From: Delphinus delphis
Lineage: Eukaryota; Chordata; Mammalia; Artiodactyla; Delphinidae
Direction: 5' to 3'
Length of the DNA: 64,000 nucleotides
Assembly: GCF_949987515.2 (NCBI RefSeq)
Contig: NC_082683.1
Coordinates: 102,721,918-102,785,917 of the forward strand
A model generated the notes under the pieces. It was not told where the DNA came from. It did not search any database and saw only the letters and a program-made list of their open reading frames with translations. The translations under genes were made by a program, and so were the position numbers. Of the stretch, positions 48,731-60,757 are shown piece by piece. Every line of letters begins with the position of its first letter. Position 1 is the stretch's first letter.

Positions 48731-49557
48731 AAAATAGCTGATGAAAATATGGTTTATTCAGTTAAATTCAGCAAACATTTAAAGGGCACTTAAAATGTGC
48801 AAGGTATTCTGTTTGGTACTAGGCTTGATATAAGACAGTGGTTCTCCTGATATACTCCTTCCCCTATAGCTTGAATTCAATTTAACCCCAGCAGGGATGG
48901 TTTTAAAATTCATAATTCAGTCTATGCATTTCCTTGACACTAGCTCAACGCTAGGTTTTGTAATATACTAAAGCACTGCAGGGAGACTAGGGTGTTGAGC
49001 CTCCCTGGCTCCTGGTCTTCTCAGCCTGGGAGGCCAGCTTAATCTGGAGCTTTCAGATTAATCTTGTGCCAATATTAGTGGGACCTTGAGCAAGTCCTGG
49101 AAGGACTGAATAAGAAAGACTGAGGCAGACTCTAAGACCTTTAGTCTTCAAATCAGAAGTCTTCTCAAAGGCAGGATAGACCCAAACCAATCTGGGGGGA
49201 CTCGGGATGTAGATCACCAGCTGAATATATCAAAGATTTCAAATCATCATCACTTCTCCACTGCTTTACCAAACCAATCCTTCTGAGTTAGGGCCTCAGA
49301 ATCCTAAACACTGCCCTCCAGACAGTAAGAAGGTATACAAGATGAAAACTCATTGCCACCTTTGACCTGTATGCCATAAATATTGTTTTGTATTAGTTTT
49401 CTTCTTACATAATGCAATCCCAACTGGAATTGTGATCGAGATCTCTGTGAAACTTTCTATGCCCTGGTACATAATATATCTGTTAAAGAAATTAGATTTT
49501 AGTTTACACTAGATTATAACCCCAATAAACCCATACCAAACGTGTAAAGGAACCCAC

Positions 49558-49837
49558 CTGTCACTTTGATATCCCCTGTGGCTTTGGCAATGTTGTTTTC
49601 AATCATACAGGAGTATGTGTTGTTGATCGTGACATTGTAGAGTAACAGATACAACCTTTATGGTCACATTCTTAGAGTTCAGCTCAAAGCTGGTGTCGGA
49701 GACTTCTGAGAAGTTGGCTCCCCAGTCAACTTGGGATGCCCAGACCACTGTTGGCTGGGGAAACCATCGGGGAGCCTCACATCGTAAGCTCTCTGAGGTG
49801 GCGTTACAGTCCATGTTCACTTCTGGGATGCTGAAGG
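49558..49837 (-). pseudogene. VTCN1: VTCN1 exon 4: C-type Ig domain with one frameshift
   Basis: The acceptor is CCTGCAG at 49838-49840 and the donor GTGGGT starts at 49557. The open part reads AFSIPEVNMDCNATSESLRC, then EAPRWFPQPTVVWASQVDWG and ANFSEVSDTSFELNSKNVTI, close to human. After KVVSV one base is added (GTTACTC against human GTGCTC, about 49643-49646). The frame then turns to unrelated residues and stops at 49599-49601. The second Ig cysteine of this domain (in YSCMIE of human) falls after the shift and is lost. Length is 280 nt, one more than the 279 expected. Confidence 0.9.
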
Positions 49838-50821
49838 CTGCAGGGTTGAAGGTCAAAAAGGGGCAGGGGTCAAGGTCAGACGGATAAGACAATATAGCCT
49901 TTGAAGTGCTAGGTCTTAAAAACACATTGAAGTGACTCAGTACTTTCCCAGTGGGCTGTCTATGTATGACCCATTGTATTGTAGATGCAAAAAATGATTT
50001 GCTCATAGTATTGCTATACATCACAACACTTTGGACAATATCACAAACTCCAAGGACCTAAGTTCTAGGTATACTTGTTACAACACATAAATTTCTCCAA
50101 GTAAGAGGAGTTCCAGTGATCACACAAAAAAATTATCAATTAGGGAAACTGGGTATTTATTTTCCTAGGCACCTATGAAGCCTCCTGAATTTTATGTAAT
50201 TTTTCTGCCTGGAGGGTAAAAGCGTGGGGAGGGAGAAGGAAGAAACAAACAGCATTCACCTACCCACAGAAATTCCATACACAGGCCTTGTCATCATGGG
50301 GATCTGAAGTTTGCTTGGGTAGAGACTGCCCAGCCCTGGTATCCATGAATAAAGACAGGCATTTGTTTTCTTTTAAGATAATTCTCCTCACTGGAGAGGC
50401 AAGTACATTTTGAATTTAAGACAAACTTCCTCCTCTATCTAGGCAGAGAGACACTTATAGAAAATGTTAAGGCCTGGACTTTGGCCTGTAAAATGTTTAT
50501 TATGCCAAAAGGGCAAGATACAAATTATTAATTTATTTAGCATCTTCCTCTGCCCAGGACTGTGCTAGCGTGGACTGAGAGGTGGAAGGAAAGCCCTTGC
50601 CATGCCCTTCAAGAGCCTGCTGCCTAGCAGGAGAGACGTACTTGGAGCACATACTTGGAGCAGGCAGGGCACAAGCTCCTGGGAAATGATGTGGGAACCT
50701 GAGTGCACATGACAATGAACCACCGTTTATTGAGGGTGTGCTCTGTGCTAGGGACCAAATTCCAGACATTTTTTTGGTTCCTCACAACAGTCCTAGGGAT
50801 ATCTATTATTGTGCCCATTTA

Positions 50822-51690
50822 ACAAAATAAGCTTTTAATTTTAGAATAACTTTAGATTTACAGAAAGGTTGCAAAGATTAGTACAGAGAGTTCTTGTATA
50901 CTTCTCACCCAGTTTCCCCTAACATTAACATCTTAGATAACCATGATGCATTTGTCAAAACTGAGAAACTATCATTCGTATATTACTATTAACTAAACCA
51001 GCCTTTATTTGGATTTTACCAGTTTTCCCACTAATGTCCATTTTATATCCCAGGATCCCATCCAGAATACCACATTGCACTTATTTGTCATGTCTTTTTA
51101 GATTCCTCTGGTCTGTGACAGTTTTTCAGTCTTCCCATGTTTTGCATGATCTTGACAGTTTTGAGGAGTACTGGCCAGGTATTTTGTAGAATGCCCCTCT
51201 ATTGTAATTTGATGTTTTTCTCAAGATTAGACTGAGGTTATGGGTTTTGGAGAGGAAAACTATAGAAGTAAAAGTGCCCTTCTCATCATGTCACATCAGA
51301 GAGTGCATGCTGTTAACATGATTTATCACGGGGATGTTAACTTTGATCACCTGGCTGAGTCTATGTTTGCCAGGTTTCTTTGGAAGCTGGACTTCACTAA
51401 GTCTAACACACCCTAAGTGCGGTGGTCGGGGAGGGGGAAGTTCTAAGCTCCGCTTCCTGCAGGGGGAGAGATCTACATACATTATTTGGAATTCATCTAT
51501 AAAGAAGATTTGTTTCATCTCCCTCATATAAGTATGGACTCGTGTATTTATTTTATGCTTAGTTATAATTTAATACTATATTGCTTCTTTTGTTGCTCAG
51601 ATGGTTCCAGCTTTGCCATTGGAAGCCCTTTCAGTTGGCCCCAGTGTCCCTTTGACCTGACTTTATTAACCCCTATTTTAAGATAAAGAA
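50822..51690 (-). mobile_element. Old L1 3' fragment in VTCN1 intron 3
   Basis: TTTTAGAATAACTTTAGATT, TACAGAAAGGTTGCAAAGAT and GTTTCCCCTAACATTAACAT are the reverse L1ME-type 3' region. Confidence 0.7.
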
Positions 51691-51829
51691 GCTGAGGCTC
51701 AGTGAGGTTGCCTTGCCCAGGCCACTGAATGTGCCTAGGTCTGACTAGATCTATGCTTCAAACCACTACATACACATATTATGAAAGGTCCAAGAGAGAT
51801 CTGTGCAGGCTAGCTTAGCCTGGGATGCC

Positions 51830-52185
51830 TCAGGATACTTTCTGCCTATCCTTCAAGGCTCCTCCCAAATGTCAAATTCTCTCTATGGGGGCCTTCCTGT
51901 CCCTTTCCTCCCTATGCATTTGGATATGATCTCTTTCTTCCTCTGAATCCCCAAATCACTCTATTTATATTTTCTCTTAAAGCATTTAATACACTTTACT
52001 AATTATTGTAGATATGTTTCTTATCTACATATTTTTCTTATTTACATATGTTTCTCATCTCTGCCCCGACCCTCAACTCTATAAGCTCTACACTCTCAGC
52101 TCTACAGAAGGAAGGACAATTATCTTTGTTTTCTTAATCATCTTCTTACTCCTTCCAATATCTCAGTCCCTTGTACATAAATACA
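51830..52185 (+). repeat. L2 LINE 3' end in VTCN1 intron 3
   Basis: CTATCCTTCAAGGCTCCTCC and TATGGGGGCCTTCCTGTCCC match L2. Confidence 0.7.
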
Positions 52186-52706
52186 GAAAATATGTTAAAT
52201 TTAGTTGGTAAGAAAGCATGGATTTCATTGGAGGAGGATTAGTGAGTTTATAGGCCAATATTGTTTTGGTCAGTTACCTTTGAACTTCTCCTATAATGGG
52301 TTCCACTGTCGTGAGTCCCTGGAGATACTGATTTCAGACTTGGGCTAGGGCCTACTTAGCACAGAAAAGTCTCAGACCAGATCATAGTCTTCTCTCACTA
52401 GCAAGACCAAAGGGAAAGAACAGAGAGATGGAGAAAACATATTCTGGCAAAATATTTCAGGGAATATATGAGAAAATTCAGAAGAGGCTAGAGTCCTGAG
52501 CAAAAGATTTTAAGACCTAATATTATAGTGGGTTACTTCCGGAGCTGGTGTGGGTCTTGGACAGCAAGGATGGCTGCTAGCAGAATTCGGATGGTCTTTG
52601 ATATTAGTCACTCGTGAGCATAATATGACATTTCATCAGCAATTCACACTCTCTAGTCTCAAATATCTTCTGGCACCTTCTTTCCCTCTCTTCAAAAGTA
52701 ACTTAC

Positions 52707-53050
52707 CTCCAGTTTTATACTCGAGGTTAGCATTCCCCTTTAGAAGTGATGATGTAACACTTATAGGTACTAGCATCTGTGAGTTGCACAGTTTTCAGCA
52801 TCAGAGAGGCATTGCCAACTATTACTTGATCAGCAAACACTGCTGTCTGACCTCTGAACGTTTCATGCTGGTCCGACAGGTCATCTTTGCCTTCTTGGAA
52901 CTCATGGGCCAAGCCCATTACACCTTCCTTCAGCCACTGTTATCATGATATCAGAAAGTTTGATGTCGGGTTCAAAAGTGCAGCTCAGGATTCCATCCTC
53001 CCCAGTGTTCCCAGCTGAGGTGAGAGTAGTGACTGTGACGGAGTGTCTTC
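52707..53050 (-). pseudogene. VTCN1: VTCN1 exon 3: V-set Ig domain with two frameshifts
   Basis: The acceptor is TTGTAG at 53051-53053 and the donor GTAAGT starts at 52706. The frame opens GRHSVTVTTLTSAGNTGEDG, then ILSC with the first Ig cysteine, then TFEPDIKLSDI. Near 52940-52941 one extra A (in ATAACAG on the minus strand) shifts the frame, and TGA follows at 52902-52904. Homology resumes in another frame with GLAHEFQEGKDDLSDQHETF through the conserved DASTYKCYIITSKG. At about 52735-52740 five bases are missing relative to human (AAAGGGGAATGC for AAAGGCAAGGGGAATGC). The two changes give a net -4, exactly the 344 nt seen against 348 in human. Confidence 0.9.
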
Positions 53051-53275
53051 CTACAATTCAGGAAACAAGGGTCAATGCCAAGGGAAGCTTTGGAACATCT
53101 ACAACCAAATCCTTCATTACTAAAAAGCCAAACAGGGACTTCTGTAATAAATTAGAAATATACAAAACAGGAGAGGCATGAAAAAAGAAGACATAAGAAT
53201 AGAAAGAGTATTACGACGATAGTTTTGATACCTACAGCAGATCTGCCAACAGCAGATAAAAAAGCTACACTTTTT

Positions 53276-53475
53276 TTTTTTTGCGGTACACGGGCCTCTC
53301 ACTGCTGTGGCCTCTCCCGCTGCGGAGCACAGGCTCCGGACGCGCAGGCTCAGAGGCCATGGCTCACGGGCCCAGCCACTCTGCGGCATGTGGGATCCTC
53401 CCGGACCGGGGCACGAACCCGTGTCCCCTGCATCGGCAGGCGGACTCTCAACCACTGCGCCACCAGGGAAGCCCC
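53276..53475 (-). mobile_element. CHR-type SINE, short form, 226 bp upstream of VTCN1 exon 3
   Basis: Reverse element: T run, GCGGTACACGGGCCTCTCAC to ACCAGGGAAGCCC. The duplication AAAGCTACACTTTTT is at 53261-53275 and 53476-53490. It has the same orientation as VTCN1. Confidence 0.95.
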
Positions 53476-53554
53476 AAAGCTACACTTTTTGAGACCAAGC
53501 AACTGAAATCTTGAGACCAAATAAGAGGAGAACGTATTGGACTTGGGTTTTGAA

Positions 53555-53740
53555 GATGGGAATTCAGATCCTGGTTTTGTCACTTAAGAGCTACGTGACC
53601 TTGACTACATCTCTGGATCTCAGAAAAATGGAGGTAATGATATCTGTCTTACCTACCGTAAAGTGCTCTTGTGAGGATCAAATCAAATGGATGTGAACTT
53701 GATTTGCAAACTGTAATTACACATATAAGGTATTGTTATT
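53555..53740 (+). repeat. MIR SINE
   Basis: CAGATCCTGGTTTTGTCACT, GAGCTACGTGACCTTGAC and CTTGTGAGGATCAAATCAAA are MIR motifs. Confidence 0.75.
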
Positions 53741-55630
53741 CTCAGTTAACCAGAAGTGGCACAGACGTGAAACCTCACGTTAACTAAATATGGCTAATAA
53801 TTCTGAAGAATGCTAAATTCTAAGTGTTGTTACTTTTATCTCCACTTGAATGATGAAGAAACGAAGGCATAGAGAATAGAAGTGATCTGGTCAAGGTCAG
53901 AGTGCTAGCTATGGCATAATGAAGAATGATACTTAATTAAATTGATTTTTGGCCTAAGATAGAAGTCACACCCTTCTCTCCAAACATATAACAAGTACAA
54001 GTATTAATTATGGCGACAGCCACATCCACTGCCTCTTCCCCGCTTGCCTAGCTGACAGCCCACTCAGTCTGTAAAGGACTGACCAGCTCTTCTCTCTGTA
54101 CTGGAGGCTGCTGACTGCGGATGCCTACAGGGGTGCTTTAATTAACTGAATATTCTTGAGAGCCTCCTTCTGTGGCTTGGATGTGAAGGTAAGGAGAGGA
54201 TGGGTCTTTGAGCCCAAGAAGAGAGTGGAACAGACCCAAGGAAGTGTCGGGGAGAGACCATGAGAGGGAAAGGTGAAGAGAGTCCCCCATCACCAGAGTT
54301 GCCTTAGATCCTGAGGGTTTTCCGGTCTAGTTCCTGTCCCACTGTCTGGGTATCCTTTAAACAAACACCTTATCTTTATAATGGTCTGCACAAACCTCTC
54401 TTTCTTATAGCCAAGAAAGTCCAACATGATGGATGCTGGGCACTTCTCAACTGGACTTCTCAGCTTCCTTATTGGTGTTCCTGCCTCTCATCTCTGCCTC
54501 CATCTACCCCATTTTACATGCATTAATCTTACAGGTAGACCTTAAAGTACAATCCGAACATGTCAGTTTCCTAATCGCTAATCTTCCACTGCCCCCAAGG
54601 GCTGTGGAATAAACTTCAGACTAACAGCATGGCCTTCAAAGTTAAATATTGCATGCCACATAGGAAATGCCCATAGATATTAGCCCTTTCCAGCCAGACT
54701 TCCCACTACATCCTTTCCAAGTCTATATTGTAGTCTTTGCCTATCAAGTGATTTACTGATTTGCTGCTTTCAATGAAAAAAATACATAAGCAAAGCACAC
54801 TTGCTATTTTTCAAATGTAAGAGGTAAACATTATGAACATAGGGGATATCTTTGGCATCTTCTGTCTTCCAGCCCTTAAGGGGTTGGAATTATCTTATTA
54901 GCTCCTATGCTTTTATAAAGTAGATGAAGGTAATGGATTAGGGACAGAACTGGAGAAGCAAACTAAATGAATTTATATTATAAAGAACAGAGAGTTACTG
55001 ATGGAAGAAAAAGTACCAGTAAAAACGAGGCAGAGGAAACAAAAACCTGTGCCTAGGCTGGGTTGGGAGGATGTTTTGGAGGTTTTAGAGTGTAGGAGAA
55101 GAGAGGCTTTGGAGTAGCTGCCATGCATGGTCATTCATGTGGGAGATCTGGGAGACAAATTATGAAAGAAGGTAGTATGAAGTTTTGCTGTGTAATATGA
55201 ATGCAACACACCCCATCCCCTGCCTTGGCATTTTATTGAACACTGCTTTAAAGATTTACTTTGCTTTTTAATTGTTTTCACTTGACAGATTGATATCCAA
55301 GACATTGCAGGCTAGTACTGGTTATAATTATACTATGCATCTCCACACACTGCATTGTGCACCTACAATTTATAGTTCCCTCCTCTCCTTTATCACCAGT
55401 TATCCAACTTCTACTTATATTCAAGGCTCTTCAGATGGCAGGACTCGCATGAAACCCCCTTTTGATGTGCCAAACCAAAATTAAAAGATCGTCTCTCTCC
55501 TCTTCCTCAACACGTTTCTTTGCCTTTATTATAGCATCTGTCTCCCTCTACCTTGTCTCTAGTCTGTCTCTGGCACTAATCTGTAAGCTTTTCAAGGGAA
55601 AAAAAAGTCTTAATCATATCTGTAAGTCCT
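53741..55630. other. VTCN1 intron 2 sequence, mostly unrecognised
   Basis: Weak L2-like words occur at about 54.4-54.8 kb. No gene, RNA or clear repeat otherwise. Confidence 0.4.
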
Positions 55631-55639
55631 GTAACGCTC

Positions 55640-57055
55640 TGATGGTTAATTTTATGCGTCAGCTTGACTGGGCCCCAGAGTGCCCGGATATTTGGTCAGA
55701 CGTTCTGGGTGTGTCTCTGAAGGAGATTAATATTTGCATCAGTAAAGCAGATCACCCTCCTTAATGTGGGTGGGCCTCATCCAGTCAATTAAAGACCTAA
55801 ACAGAACAAAAAGGCTGAGCGAGAGGGAACTGGTGCTGCCTTTGAGCTGGGGCACAAGTCTCTCCCTGCCTTCAGACTTGAACTGAAACACTGTCTCTCT
55901 TTGGATCTTGAGCCTGCCAGCTTTGGGGCTGGAACTAGCCATTGGCTCTCCTGGTTCTCAAGCCTTTGGACTCAGACTGGAACTAAACTGTCTGGGTCTC
56001 CAGCTTGCTGCCTGCAGACCTTAGGACTTCTCAGAGTCCATAATCATGTGAGTCAATTCTTTCTAAATCTTCCTCTCTCTCTGCCTCTCACTCCCTTTCC
56101 CCCTATACCTCCACCCTATTGGTTCTGTTTCTCTGGAGAACCTGACATATAAATTCTGGTACCAAGAAGTGGGGTACTGCTGCAATAAGTACCTAAGCAT
56201 GTGGAGGAAGTTTTGGAACTGGGTAATGGGTAGAGGCTGGAAGAGTTTTGAGGTGCGTGCTAGAAATGTGGATGTTAAGGGCGATTCTGGTGAGATCTCA
56301 GATGGGAAATAAGGAACGTGTTATTGGAAACTGGAAGGAAACAATCCTTGTTAGAAAATGGCATAAGAACTTGGCTGAATTGTGTTCTAGTGTTTTGTGA
56401 AAGGTAAAACTTGTGAGTGATAAAATTGGATATTTAGCTGAGGAGATTTCTAAGCAAAGTGTTGAAAGAGAGGCTTGGTTACTCCTGACTGCTTATACTA
56501 AAATATGAGAAAGGAGAGAGATGAATTGGAGAAGGAATTGTTAAGCAAAAAGGAACCATAACTTGAAGATTTGGAAAGTTCTCAGCCTATCCATATTGCA
56601 AAAAATGAGAAGACTGTTCTGAAGATAGCGCTCAGGGTGTGGGTGAACAACCATTTAATAAGGAGATCATAGGTATGACTCATGAGGATTTTAACAGCCA
56701 CCTCAACAGAAGCCAGGAATAGAGATAGGATTATATACTGCCAGCTTGGTACAGAAAAACTAAAGGGAATAGAAAAATGAGACAAAATGAAAGAAAGCTA
56801 TCAGACTTCGTAGATTTAACAGAACCAGACCATGGATCTATTCAGCTCTATGCTTCAGCAGGCCAAGGGCCTCTATTTCAACAGGCTGGAGGGCCTCTAA
56901 TGGAAGCCTTAGAGATGGGGCCATCTGGAGCCTGGGGTGGGGGGTGGCAGTGGGACTTCTCAACTGCTAGAATTGTGAGAAAATAAATTTCTATTGTTTA
57001 AGCTACCCAGTGTATGGTATTTTGTTATGGCAGCCTAAGCAAACTAAGACAAGTG
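55640..57055 (+). mobile_element. Old LTR retroelement remnant (MaLR/ERVL-like)
   Basis: A first LTR-like part starts TGATGGTTAATTTTATGCGT and ends about 56155 at GGAGAACCTGACATAT. The internal part opens TTCTGGTACCAAGAAGTGGG, as in MaLR elements, and is non-coding here. The 3' part ends AATAAATTTCTATTGTTTAA to TAAGCAAACTAAGACA. The two ends look unlike each other, so it may be composite. No intact viral gene is present. Confidence 0.6.
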
Positions 57056-57089
57056 CCTAGTGCTATGTTTCTACAGAGAAAAATAATAT

Positions 57090-57130
57090 TTGTTGAGTGA
57101 ATGAATAAATGAATGAATGAAAGAATGAAA
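57090..57130. repeat. (TGAA)n simple repeat
   Basis: GAATGAATAAATGAATGAAT and onward, probably grown from an L2 3' end. Confidence 0.7.
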
Positions 57131-58639
57131 ATCAGTAGAAATCAAAGCACTGTTTGAGATGATTCTATCCAAAATGATTGTAGGAGTAAGGAACATTTGG
57201 CTAGATTATCCCATCTAAATTTGGGGGAAATGTGAGTCAGTGAAAAAAGAAAGCAATGAAAATACACCATGATTCTCAATAAAATCATAGAGCAAGCATA
57301 ACTATGTTAGAGCAAGGGTAAATCTGATTGTAGTTTATAAAGTTCCATTAAAGTTGAATTGAAAAATTACTTTTTAGAAAAAATATATGATTAGCACAGT
57401 TTATGGAGAGAATGAAATGGTAATGACATATCTTAGTTGAGTAATTATGTTACTGAATTAATTTTAATGTGTTGGCCTTGAGCCCACAGGTGGAGGATTT
57501 GTTGAAATATCTCTTAGAAAACTTAATGATTAAAAGTAGGCAGCTGTGGAGTGCCCCAGGGACCCACCGCAGGCTCTAGCTCATTTAAGGTTGCATTAAA
57601 GATGTGGCAGATGGAATGTGTGTAATGCTGATTAAATCCCCCCTCCTTGTAGCAAATCAGGAGGAATAAAAGCCAGTGAGAATTTAAGAAACCATGAGGA
57701 CCTGACCATTGCTTTGCACCCAGAAAGCAATCAATAAATACTTATTTGTTAGGTGAATAAATGATGGTTACAAGTGATAAAATGAGATTTACTTTGCAAG
57801 CAACAGTATATAAATATTGCTTCTCTCAAAAAGAAATCTGTTTTCAATTTTGCAAACAAATATTGGCTCAAGGAGCTATGTTCTAGGAACCACAGTTTGG
57901 CCTAATATGACTCTCCAGACCTCCTAACCACCAGGGGCTCTTGTGTGGTTTGTTGAGGGTAAAAGGGCTTTAAGAGATGGTTAGAAGGAGCTATCTACTG
58001 ATAGAGAATTTTGTTAAACAGGCACGGGTTTCAAGAATTCCATTGGTCTCTAAGATTCCATCAAATCTCTTTAAAGTTAGAAGTCCCAGCCACTTACTGA
58101 AAATGAATTCTGTGCTCATGAGGGCCGATTACTATCACAGCTCTGGTCTGCGTGGGAAAAGAGGAGCTGTCAAAGGGCAGGAGCAAGCTGAAATTGGAAC
58201 CATTTTGTTTTCACACCAGTGGGCACTATTCAATTGCCCTCTGCAGTAGGAGCAGGAATCTCTTGGGAGGTGGGGTTATAGGTAACACAAGGCAAGGATT
58301 CTTTATAGAAATTACGATTCTGGGTTGCCCAACACCACTGGATGAAACCTGGGAAATGAACTTTCCTTTGAAATGACTCAGTAAGACAAGTTCTGTAGAT
58401 TTCAGTAGCACAGACAGCATCCTCAGCTTCTGCTGCAACCCAGCTGTCCAGATGGGCACCATAGCACATGGTTTAAACGTGGAAACACATAGGCTTAAGC
58501 CTGCACCAGTGGAACCTGTGGTGGCACCTGTGGGTGCCACTCTTGCCAGAGAAGAGGGCAGGGTTGGGGATAACAGTTGCTCTTGTGAGAAGACAGCAGA
58601 AAGGATACTGGGCCAGGCTAGATAAAGGAATGAAGTAGG

Positions 58640-58895
58640 GAAGCTGCAGCAGAGCACTGGCGTTTGAGAACAGGTATCAGGCTGTCTGTGTTCAAGTCCC
58701 AGCTCTGCCACTCACTGGATATGGGACCTTGGGCAAGTTTTCTAACTTCTCTATTCCATAATTTTTTTCATCTGTAAAATGGGGATGCTAATAATAGTAG
58801 CTTCCTCAGAAGGCCCCTGAAAGGACTAAGTGATACAATACAGGTAAAGAGCTTAACATAGTATCTGACTTGCCACATGTTAAACCTTAAATCAA
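58640..58895 (+). repeat. MIR SINE
   Basis: CTGTGTTCAAGTCCCAGCTC, TGGGACCTTGGGCAAGTTTT and TCATCTGTAAAATGGGGATG are near-consensus MIR. Confidence 0.88.
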
Positions 58896-58959
58896 TGATA
58901 TTGATAACCATTATTAATTAGAATCATTTGGAAAGATTGCAGATCAGAGCACAGGGAGG

Positions 58960-59180
58960 AAATAAACACTTTACTAAATGCTTATAGTGACTCATTTTAA
59001 GTCAGATAACAACCTTGAGAGGTAGGAATTACTGTTCTACCCATTTTATGAATAGGACAAAGAGGCTGTGGGGGATTCAATGGTTTGCCTAAAGCCCCGT
59101 ATCTAGCAAGTAGTGGAGCCAATATCAAACTCAGTCTTGTCTGAGTCTGTCCTAAGCCTATACTCCTTCCACCACATTTT
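58960..59180 (+). repeat. MIR-like fragment
   Basis: TTACTGTTCTACCCATTTTA and GAATAGGACAAAGAGGCTGT followed by a GTATCTAGCAAGTAGTGGAG block resemble MIR. Confidence 0.6.
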
Positions 59181-59569
59181 GCTGATATCCAGGGCCAGAC
59201 TGAGATATAGAGAGAGCCTATCCACTAAAACAGTATCCCCACCTTATGTAAAAATAAAAAACAATGAAAAACCATAAAACAAGTGTAAGAAAGGCCAACA
59301 TCTGTCTATTTTCTCAGATGACTACAGTGACAAAATGCGTATCAGTTTCTTTCCAAACAACTTCAGTGCTCCTGTTTCGGCGCCATAAGCACATGCCTGA
59401 TTGTTTTATCCAGTGACCAAAGATGGAGCATAATTAGGAGGCAGTGTCCTGTGGCTTCCTGCCCTGGCTTCCCTAACTTCAGAGGAGCTTCTGGGTGTGG
59501 CCAGGAAATAGTACAAGTTTTAGGAGGTGCTATGTGAATGCATTAATAATAGCAAATTATTATTAATGG

Positions 59570-59740
59570 CACTGATGGTATCAATGAAAACAATAACAGC
59601 AGCCATTTATTACACACGTATGTGTCTGGCACTTTATAAACACTTTCTCGTGTAATTCCCACAACGACTTTATTTTACCAGTGAAGTTCTGGGAAGTTAA
59701 GTCATATCCCAAGGGACACACAGTTAACGTTAGACCTGAG
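59570..59740 (+). repeat. MIR SINE fragment
   Basis: TGTGTCTGGCACTTTATAAA, CTCGTGTAATTCCCACAACG and ACACACAGTTAACG match MIR. Confidence 0.7.
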
Positions 59741-60164
59741 ATTAGAACAACTCTGATCCCTACATGTTTCTACTATACAGAGCTGTTCAAAGTCACCCAG
59801 TGGGTGAGTGATAGCACAGGGACTGGCAAATTATAGTCAGGGACCTTTCCACTGCATCTCCCTCCTTCTCAAAGGGTCATCCACGAAGGCTGCCCTAAAG
59901 CCAGCCTAATGGGAGCTGTTCAGCCTCTCTTCCAAACAACCTACCTCAAAAGCATTTTATGTTTTATGGGGTCCACATTTAGAGCTTGTAAGGAGTGGAA
60001 TGGCTATGAGAAGGTGACATACACAGCCTCAGGAGAGTTACAAAGAAATAGATTCTTTTCTGTGTTTAGGAATATCTTTACATCTTTAAAATCTGTGTTC
60101 TCAGGAATACTGCCTGCAAGGCATACCAGAAAACACCCTTCTCTGCCACATCTCTGCATGACTG

Positions 60165-60400
60165 TTATCACTGGTATGGAGTGATGGGAAAGAGTGTGGG
60201 TTCTGGAAGCAAATTTCCAGGGCTTGAAACACAACTGCGCCTGCTTGCTTGCTGTGTGCAACTTTAGGCAATTTTCTAATCAGGACATAGTAATATTTAT
60301 CTCCTATTTGTTGTGAGTGGTAAATCAGATAATATATGCAAACTTATTTAGCACAGTGAGGTGAACACAAAAAGGATTCAAAAGATATCACCATCACCGT
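60165..60400 (+). repeat. MIR-like fragment
   Basis: GAGTGTGGGTTCTGGAAGC, TTGCTGTGTGCAACTTTAGG and GTTGTGAGTGGTAAATCAGA resemble MIR. Confidence 0.55.
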
Positions 60401-60757
60401 CGTCATGATCTACCTAATGCTATTTGCTTAATTTCACTGTCTTGTGTATTAATCCAGCTAACATTTTATCTAATTTACTTCAAGTGTGATAATATAATGC
60501 TCTCAGGTAAGGGTTATGGTCCTTTTAATAGAGCAATTTAGAAAAATCCAACTAAACAGTGTTAAAGTAATAAACAGCCCACTTAATCCAGAATAGCCAG
60601 CTTTTACCTTATGAAATAGAAGGCAGAAAATCTTTCATTGGTGGTAGGGTTTTAATATTATTGGTGGTACACTGCTGAACTGAGTGAACTGTAACTTTTA
60701 TCTATGTATTCACCCCTCCATGCCTCCGTCCACTTGTCTATTCAAAAAGCACTTAAG

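Noticed and set aside
49660..49887. 75-codon plus-strand frame over VTCN1 exon 4
   Set aside because: It is the antisense shadow of the Ig-domain exon.
53225..53514. Open frames of 61-93 codons in both strands
   Set aside because: They are frames through the CHR SINE. The same peptides recur at 6621, 33091 and 60758.
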